A DNA stretch of 10,988 bases from Palsa-739 sp036512155 (GTDB taxonomy: Bacteria > Actinomycetota > Thermoleophilia > Gaiellales > Gaiellaceae), in contig DATCBD010000004.1 of assembly GCA_036512155.1 (NCBI GenBank), positions 1 to 10,988 on the forward strand, read 5' to 3'. The notes beneath the pieces were generated by a model. It was not told the origin of the DNA. It ran no database searches and was given only the letters and a program-made list of their open reading frames with translations. Shown here piece by piece: positions 6,936 through 10,988 of this stretch (position 1 is the stretch's first letter; the number at the start of each line of letters is the position of its first letter). The translations under genes were made by a program, and so were the position numbers.

Positions 6936-7906
6936 AACCGGTCCGCTGGGGCCTGCTGTCGACGGCGCGCATCAATGCGGCCGTCATCCCCGGACTGAAG
7001 GAGTCGGAGGAGAGCGAGCTCGTCGCAGTCGCGAGCCGCACGGAGGAGTGCGCCGCCGAGTACGCGCACGAGTGGGGGATCCCCCGCGCGCACGGCTCCT
7101 ACGAGGCGCTGCTCGAGGATCCGGATGTCGAGGCCGTGTACATCTCGCTCCCGAACGGGTTGCACGTGGAGTGGTCGGTGCGCGCGCTCGAGGTGGGCAA
7201 GCACGTCCTGTGCGAGAAGCCGATGGCGCGCCATCCAGCCGAGGTCGAGCGAGCGTTCGACGCCGCCGACCGGGCTGACCGCCTGTTGATGGAGGCGTTC
7301 ATGTGGCGTCACCATCCGCAGACGGCGCGGTTGCTCGAGCTCGTGCGCGGCGGCGCGATCGGCGAGCTGCGATTCATCCGGGGGACGTTCACGTTCACCC
7401 TGGTGGACGACGAGGCCCGCCTCGATCCCGCGCTTGCCGGCGGCTCGCTCATGGACGTCGGCTGCTACTGCGTCAGCGGCTCGCGGCTGCTTGCCGGCGA
7501 GCCGGAGACTGCGATGGCTACGCAGGTGCTCGGAGAGACCGGCGTCGACCTCCGCGTCGCCGGCACGCTCGTCTTCCCGGGTGACGTGCTCGCGCAGCTC
7601 GACTGCGCCTACGACCTCCCCTCGCGGCAGGGGCTGGAGGTCGTCGGCTCCGAGGGGACGCTGCGCGTGCCGACCCCGTGGGGCGCGGACGAGCCGGGGA
7701 TCGTGCTTCAGCGCGGGGACGACGTCGAGCGGGTCGCGATCGCCTCCGCCGACCGCTACCGATTGCAGTCGGACAACTTCAGCCGCGCGATCCGCGGGCT
7801 GGAGCCGCCGCTGCTCGGGCGCGAGGACGCGCTCGGGCAGGCGCGGACGATCGACGCGCTCTACCGCTCCGCCGAGACCGGCGAGCCGGTTAAGGTCGAG
7901 TCGTGA
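6926..7906 (+). CDS. Gfo/Idh/MocA family oxidoreductase
   Basis: A 326-residue NAD(P)-dependent oxidoreductase. The N-terminal Rossmann domain opens with VRWGLLSTARIN (6-17), where the usual glycine-rich loop reads GLLSTA, as in several glucose-fructose-oxidoreductase-like members. The family hallmark EKP is at 97-99 with catalytic lysine K98, and the C-terminal alpha/beta domain has GGSLMDVGCY (172-181), whose Asp177 matches the family position. This DVGCY form resembles the glucose-fructose oxidoreductase / dihydrodiol dehydrogenase branch. No ATG or GTG exists in frame near the conserved start, so TTG at 6926-6928 is the best choice, overlapping the SDR end by 10 nt; no convincing Shine-Dalgarno is seen. 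Its TGA overlaps the GTG of the aldo/keto reductase. Likely acts on a sugar or carbonyl compound; specific substrate unknown. Confidence 0.92.
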   Translation: MGVEPVRWGLLSTARINAAVIPGLKESEESELVAVASRTEECAAEYAHEWGIPRAHGSYEALLEDPDVEAVYISLPNGLHVEWSVRALEVGKHVLCEKPMARHPAEVERAFDAADRADRLLMEAFMWRHHPQTARLLELVRGGAIGELRFIRGTFTFTLVDDEARLDPALAGGSLMDVGCYCVSGSRLLAGEPETAMATQVLGETGVDLRVAGTLVFPGDVLAQLDCAYDLPSRQGLEVVGSEGTLRVPTPWGADEPGIVLQRGDDVERVAIASADRYRLQSDNFSRAIRGLEPPLLGREDALGQARTIDALYRSAETGEPVKVES

Positions 7907-8622
7907 ACCCGACGTTCATGCTCGGAGGCGAGCTCGAGGTGCGCCGTCTCGGCTTCGGCTCCATGCGCATCGTCGACGACCGCGAGGAAGGCGTGCGCGT
8001 CCTCCGGCGAGCCGTCGAGCTCGGCGTGAACTTCATCGACACCGCCGACATCTACGGCGCCGGCCGCAGCGAGGAGATCGTCGCGGAGGCGCTGCACCCG
8101 TATCCGGAAGGCCTCGTCATCACGACGAAGGGCGGCCTTGGCTGGGGACTGCAGGACCGCATCCGCGACGGCCGGCCCGAGCATCTGCGCGAGGCGTGTG
8201 ACGCGAGCCTGCGCCGGCTGAGGCTCGAGCGCATCGACCTGTATCAGCTGCATCGCCACGATCCGGAGGTGCCGCTCGAGGAGTCGATCGGCGCGCTCGA
8301 GCAGCTCCGCGTCGAGGGCAAGATCCGGATGATCGGCGTCTCGAACTTCTCGGTGGAGCAGCTGCGGCGCGCGCAGTCGGTAACGCGCATCGTCTCGGTG
8401 CAGAACCAGTACAACCGCGGGCTGCTCACCTCCGACGACGTCGTCGACGTGTGCACGGAGGAGGGCATCGCGTTCATGCCGTGGGCGCCGCTCGGCGAGG
8501 GGCTGACGCGCGGGTCGGCCTACGAGCTTCGGTGGCTCCTCGATCGCTCGCCGGTGATCCTCTGCATTCCCGGCACCTCGAGCGTCGCGCATCTCGAAGA
8601 GAACATGCGCGCCGTCGCGTAG
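7903..8622 (+). CDS. Aldo/keto reductase, shortened C-terminus
   Basis: A 239-residue aldo/keto reductase of the (beta/alpha)8 type, reducing aldehydes or ketones with NADPH. The tetrad is complete: D46, Y51 (FIDTADIYGAGRSEE), K76 (VITTKGG) and H117 (YQLHRHD); the NADP-binding IPGTSSVAHLEEN motif is near the end. GTG 7903 overlaps the previous TGA. The protein is short: relatives are usually about 270-330 residues. Here the segment between APLGEG and RSPVILCIPGTSS is compressed by roughly 20 residues, and the chain stops right after LEENMRAVA, lacking the usual final helix. The TAG stop (8620-8622) is the first three bases of the left arm of a foldback repeat. It could be a naturally compact member or a partly degraded one. 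Confidence 0.9.
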   Translation: MNPTFMLGGELEVRRLGFGSMRIVDDREEGVRVLRRAVELGVNFIDTADIYGAGRSEEIVAEALHPYPEGLVITTKGGLGWGLQDRIRDGRPEHLREACDASLRRLRLERIDLYQLHRHDPEVPLEESIGALEQLRVEGKIRMIGVSNFSVEQLRRAQSVTRIVSVQNQYNRGLLTSDDVVDVCTEEGIAFMPWAPLGEGLTRGSAYELRWLLDRSPVILCIPGTSSVAHLEENMRAVA

Positions 8623-8787
8623 GAGGGTCTGGCGGAATAGTGGCTGTGTCGCAGATGGTGCGCTGGATCGGCGCGCTGCTGCGTCCTCGGTCGCGTCCGT
8701 AGTGAAACTACGAACGCGCCCTGCGTCCTTGCATCGCATCCGCCCAGCGCATCCCTGCGACGAGCACCATTCCGCCAGACCCTCCTA
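8620..8787. repeat. Imperfect foldback (MITE-like) element with 19-bp terminal inverted repeats
   Basis: The ends 8620-8638 (TAGGAGGGTCTGGCGGAAT) and 8769-8787 are perfect inverted copies. Inside, the complementarity continues with small gaps: 8648-8654 pairs with 8755-8761, 8659-8666 with 8744-8751, and an apical hairpin pairs 8692-8696 and 8698-8703 with 8714-8718 and 8707-8712. The whole 168 bp could therefore fold into one long irregular stem. Both ends carry TA, consistent with a TA target duplication around a 164-bp miniature inverted-repeat element, as made by IS630/mariner-type transposases; that assignment is inference, and no transposase is present. It fills nearly all of the 170-nt gap between the convergent AKR and LtrA-family genes, so it may also serve as their terminator. 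Confidence 0.7.
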
Positions 8788-8792
8788 GCGCA

Positions 8793-9929
8793 TCAGACTT
8801 CAGCCAGGCTGCCCGCGCGGATACGCGAGCGGTTTTCACGCCACCGTGTCAGCTCGTACGCGTGGAGCCCGATGCAGACGACGCACACGAGCGCCAGCGC
8901 GGTGATCGCCGCCACGTGCGTCGCCGCCAGCGTGAGGAGCGCGAACGCAACCATCGCGACGGGTCGGCCGCGACCGATGCCGTGCGTGATTCGCAAGCGG
9001 ACCGCGACGAACGAGAACATGTACAGCGCGCAGCCGCAACAGAGCGCGACCGCGGGGACCCAATGGAGGTGCGCTCCGACGTGTTTCAGCGTCTCTCGCA
9101 TCCCGAATGCGAAGAGACTGATTCCCGCAACCATCGGCAGATGCCCGTACGTATACGCATCGCGCGCGAGGGCGACCTGTTGCGCGCCGCTGTTGGCGGC
9201 GAGACGGTCTTGGACGGCGATCGACGCGTAATCGAAGTACGAGAGCCAGAACGACGACGAGACGAGGAAGCCGAGCAACGCCGCGGCGATCACGTCGCCC
9301 CCGAGATGCGTGCCTCGAGCGCCGAAGCCGATGGCGCCGAGAGACTCGCCGATGGCGATGATGACGATGAGGCTGTGACGCTCCGCGAAGTGCGCGGGCT
9401 GGATGCGCCAGCCCTCGACGCCGGCGATGATCGGGCCGAAGAAGCCGGCGAGGAACGCGACGCCCCAGAGCGCGGGCCGCGCACCCGAGGGAACGAACGC
9501 CGCCACGAGCACGAGCGCCGCGCCGGGCACGACCGTCCACGATGTCCGCAACACGGCGGCAAGCAGGTCGGGCTCGTGCTTGCTCACGATCGCGTACAGC
9601 CCCACGAAGGCGACCATCACGACGAAGAAGGCGCCACCGAACACGAAACGCTGCGCCCCGAAGGCCTCAGGGACCGCGAGTGCGGCGACGAACAGAGCGG
9701 CGGTCGCGCACAGCAGAACGCCGGTGACGAAGCCCGCCTCGACGTCGGCCGCATTCGTCAGCCACGCGTAGCTCGCCCACACCCACCACAGAGCCGCCAG
9801 CACGAGCAGGCCTCGACCGAGGCCGGCCCACGTCGGCTGCTCGAACCAGAGCGTCGTCACCTGCGTGAGCGCGAAGACGAATACGAGGTCGAAGAACAGC
9901 TCGATCGGCGAAACGCGATGCTCGGTCAT
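8793..9929 (-). CDS. LtrA-family (low temperature requirement protein A) membrane protein
   Basis: A 378-residue polytopic membrane protein with roughly ten or more hydrophobic segments. Family hallmarks (PF06772) are clear: HRVSPIELFFDLVFVFALTQ at 4-23, FAERHSLIVIIAIGES at 181-196, FWLSYFDY at 227-234 and YTYGHLPMVAGI at 259-270. The family is named for a Listeria protein needed for low-temperature growth; its biochemical role is not established. The start ATG at 9929-9927 overlaps the TGA of the upstream hydratase gene as ATGA and immediately precedes the conserved N-terminal motif; extension upstream enters the overlapping gene. TGA at 8795-8793 ends it 5 nt beyond the foldback element. 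Co-transcription with the hydratase is likely, but a functional connection is not evident. Confidence 0.92.
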   Translation of the reverse strand: MTEHRVSPIELFFDLVFVFALTQVTTLWFEQPTWAGLGRGLLVLAALWWVWASYAWLTNAADVEAGFVTGVLLCATAALFVAALAVPEAFGAQRFVFGGAFFVVMVAFVGLYAIVSKHEPDLLAAVLRTSWTVVPGAALVLVAAFVPSGARPALWGVAFLAGFFGPIIAGVEGWRIQPAHFAERHSLIVIIAIGESLGAIGFGARGTHLGGDVIAAALLGFLVSSSFWLSYFDYASIAVQDRLAANSGAQQVALARDAYTYGHLPMVAGISLFAFGMRETLKHVGAHLHWVPAVALCCGCALYMFSFVAVRLRITHGIGRGRPVAMVAFALLTLAATHVAAITALALVCVVCIGLHAYELTRWRENRSRIRAGSLAEV

Positions 9930-10669
9930 CCGCGCCAGCTGGGCTTGCGCTTGTCGAGGAACGCACGCAGGCCTTCCTGGCCCTCGTCGCTCGTTCGCCG
10001 CGCCGCGATCCACTGTGCCGTCTCGGGGCCGTCCGGCCGCTCGCGCACGAGCCGCTTCGCCCAGCGGGCCGCCTGCGGTCCCGCTGAGAGGAGCTCGCCG
10101 ACGACGCGGTCGACGGCCGCGTCGAGATCGTCCGCGACCTCGTGCACGAGGCCGATGCGGAGCGCCGTCTCGGCGTCGAAGCGCTCGCCGGTGACGAAAT
10201 AGCGTCGCGCTGCGCCCGGCCCGATCTTCGTGAGCACGAACGGCGAGATGACCGCCGGGATGATCCCGAGCTTCACCTCCGAGAACGCGAACGACGCGTC
10301 GCGCGACGCAATCGCGATGTCGGCCGCAGCGACGAGGCCCGCGCCGCCGCCGAGCGCGTACCCCTGCACGCGCGCAACCACGGGCGCCAGGCAGCCGTCG
10401 ATCGACTCCAGCATCTTCCGGAGCGCGTTGGCGTCGGCGACGTTCTCCTCCAGCGACAGGTCGGCGGAGGAGCGCATCCAGTCAACGTCGGCGCCGGCGG
10501 AGAAGCTCGGCCCGTCGCCGGCGAGCACGACTGCACGGGCGCGACCGGGGTCGACGAAGGCCTCCGCCAGCTCGGCGATGACCGCGGCGTCGAACGCGTT
10601 GCGCCGGTCGGGACGCGCCAGCGTGATGCGCAGCACCGGTCCGTCGCGTTCGATGCGGAGGTTCGCCAC
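9926..10669 (-). CDS. Enoyl-CoA hydratase/isomerase family, methylglutaconyl-CoA hydratase-like
   Basis: A 247-residue crotonase-fold protein acting on acyl-CoA thioesters. The oxyanion-hole segments are FSAGAD (56-61) and ALGGGAGLVAAADIAIAS (105-122). The first catalytic glutamate of rat crotonase (in GGGCE) is replaced by Gly111, while the second is kept as E131 in FSEVKLGIIPAVISPFV (129-145). The SEVxxGxxPAVISPFV pattern is characteristic of LiuC-type hydratases of leucine and acyclic terpene catabolism, so methylglutaconyl-CoA hydratase is a reasonable but unproven call. GTG at 10669-10667 is chosen because it begins the conserved VANLRIERDGPVLRITL strand and is preceded by a -10-like box; no ATG is available. 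Its TGA overlaps the LtrA-family ATG. Confidence 0.9.
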   Translation of the reverse strand: MANLRIERDGPVLRITLARPDRRNAFDAAVIAELAEAFVDPGRARAVVLAGDGPSFSAGADVDWMRSSADLSLEENVADANALRKMLESIDGCLAPVVARVQGYALGGGAGLVAAADIAIASRDASFAFSEVKLGIIPAVISPFVLTKIGPGAARRYFVTGERFDAETALRIGLVHEVADDLDAAVDRVVGELLSAGPQAARWAKRLVRERPDGPETAQWIAARRTSDEGQEGLRAFLDKRKPSWRG

Positions 10670-10693
10670 GATCCCAGAGCTTAGAGTGGCCCC
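10670..10693. promoter_or_regulatory. 24-bp divergent promoter gap with interlocked -10-like boxes
   Basis: The hydratase GTG (10669, minus) and the DapA-family ATG (10694, plus) are 24 bp apart. On the plus strand TAGAGT (10682-10687) lies exactly 6 nt before ATG; on the minus strand TAAGCT (10683 to 10678) lies 8 nt before GTG. Both fit TANNNT and they share two base pairs (10682-10683), so polymerase binding for the two genes would be mutually exclusive. Spacing implies leaderless or nearly leaderless mRNAs. Sequence inference only. Confidence 0.5.
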
Positions 10694-10988
10694 ATGTTGC
10701 ACGGAGCCTTCGCCGCCGCCCTCACGCCGCTGCGCGGCGACAACACGCTCGACGAGGAGGCGTTCGCACCGTACGCCGAGTTCCTCGCCGCCGGCGGGCT
10801 GGACGGCGTGCTCGCGCTCGGGACGACGGGGGAGGGCTTGCTCTTCTCCGTTGCGGAGCGTCGCCGCGTCGCCGAGCTGTTCGTCGAGGCGGCGCGCGGG
10901 AATCTCCAGGTCGCCGTCAATGCGGGGGCGCAGACGACCGCCGAGACGGTCGAGCTCGCCGCGCACGCGGCCGAGGCGGGCGCCGACG
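10694..10988 (+). CDS. Dihydrodipicolinate synthase / N-acetylneuraminate lyase family protein, 5' part
   Basis: The first 98 residues of a DapA/NanA superfamily aldolase, cut off by the right edge. It begins MLHGAFAAALTPLRGD, the typical first strand of the TIM barrel, and contains the family signature GTTGEG (43-48) followed by the LLFSVAERRRVAELFVEAA helix and VAVNAGAQTTAETVELA, which matches the usual V.AG.G...T..A..LA pattern. Class I aldolases of this family form a Schiff base through a lysine that would lie beyond the window. The start ATG is 6 nt downstream of a TAGAGT -10-like box. True DapA, a sugar-acid dehydratase or another aldolase cannot be separated from this fragment. Confidence 0.88.
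   Translation, partial: MLHGAFAAALTPLRGDNTLDEEAFAPYAEFLAAGGLDGVLALGTTGEGLLFSVAERRRVAELFVEAARGNLQVAVNAGAQTTAETVELAAHAAEAGAD

Noticed and set aside
8451..8702. 83-codon plus-strand open frame running into the foldback element
   Set aside because: It is out of frame with the AKR, has no family motif and owes its end to the repeat arm.
8862..10202. 446-codon plus-strand open frame opposite the LtrA-family and hydratase genes
   Set aside because: Highly charged antisense reading; the minus-strand genes have clear family motifs and an ATGA junction.

Overview
The window is compact, very GC-rich bacterial chromosome with short or overlapping gene junctions, GTG and TTG starts, and mostly C/G third codon positions. 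Gene content fits an actinobacterium: a biotin carboxylase fused to its biotin carrier domain, SCP2, LtrA and caa3-type CtaG proteins. The style suggests a deep soil lineage such as Thermoleophilia/Gaiellales, but that placement is inference; there is no rRNA or marker gene here.

Layout. The 3' end of an unidentified plus-strand gene (1-165) meets a long minus-strand operon head to head across a perfect hairpin terminator (193-222). Read from its start at 6212 down to 236, the operon encodes a biotin carboxylase/BCCP fusion, a small SCP2 sterol-carrier-like protein, leucyl aminopeptidase, an acyl-CoA dehydrogenase and two tandem CtaG-family membrane proteins. The last four are joined by 1- or 4-nt overlaps, indicating translational coupling. 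A second, plus-strand operon starts only 18 bp from the first one and encodes a short-chain dehydrogenase, a Gfo/Idh/MocA oxidoreductase and an aldo/keto reductase. It ends at an imperfect foldback element of about 168 bp (8620-8787). Beyond that, a minus-strand pair encodes an enoyl-CoA hydratase/methylglutaconyl-CoA hydratase-like protein followed by an LtrA-family membrane protein. Divergent from it, 24 bp away, begins a DapA/N-acetylneuraminate lyase family gene cut by the window end.

How the genes may work together. The acyl-CoA dehydrogenase, biotin carboxylase and LiuC-like hydratase point to breakdown of branched-chain amino-acid or fatty acyl-CoA, and the aminopeptidase would supply free amino acids. 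The carboxyltransferase partner of the biotin carboxylase is not in the window. The plus-strand redox trio looks like NAD(P)-dependent sugar or carbonyl metabolism with unknown substrates.

The most interesting non-coding signals are the foldback element, which looks like a TA-flanked miniature inverted-repeat element, and a recurring TAGNGT -10-like hexamer 6-7 nt before start codons, suggesting leaderless transcription from very tight, partly face-to-face divergent promoters. I see no CRISPR array, phage, defence system or obviously new multi-gene system; most of the window is ordinary metabolism.
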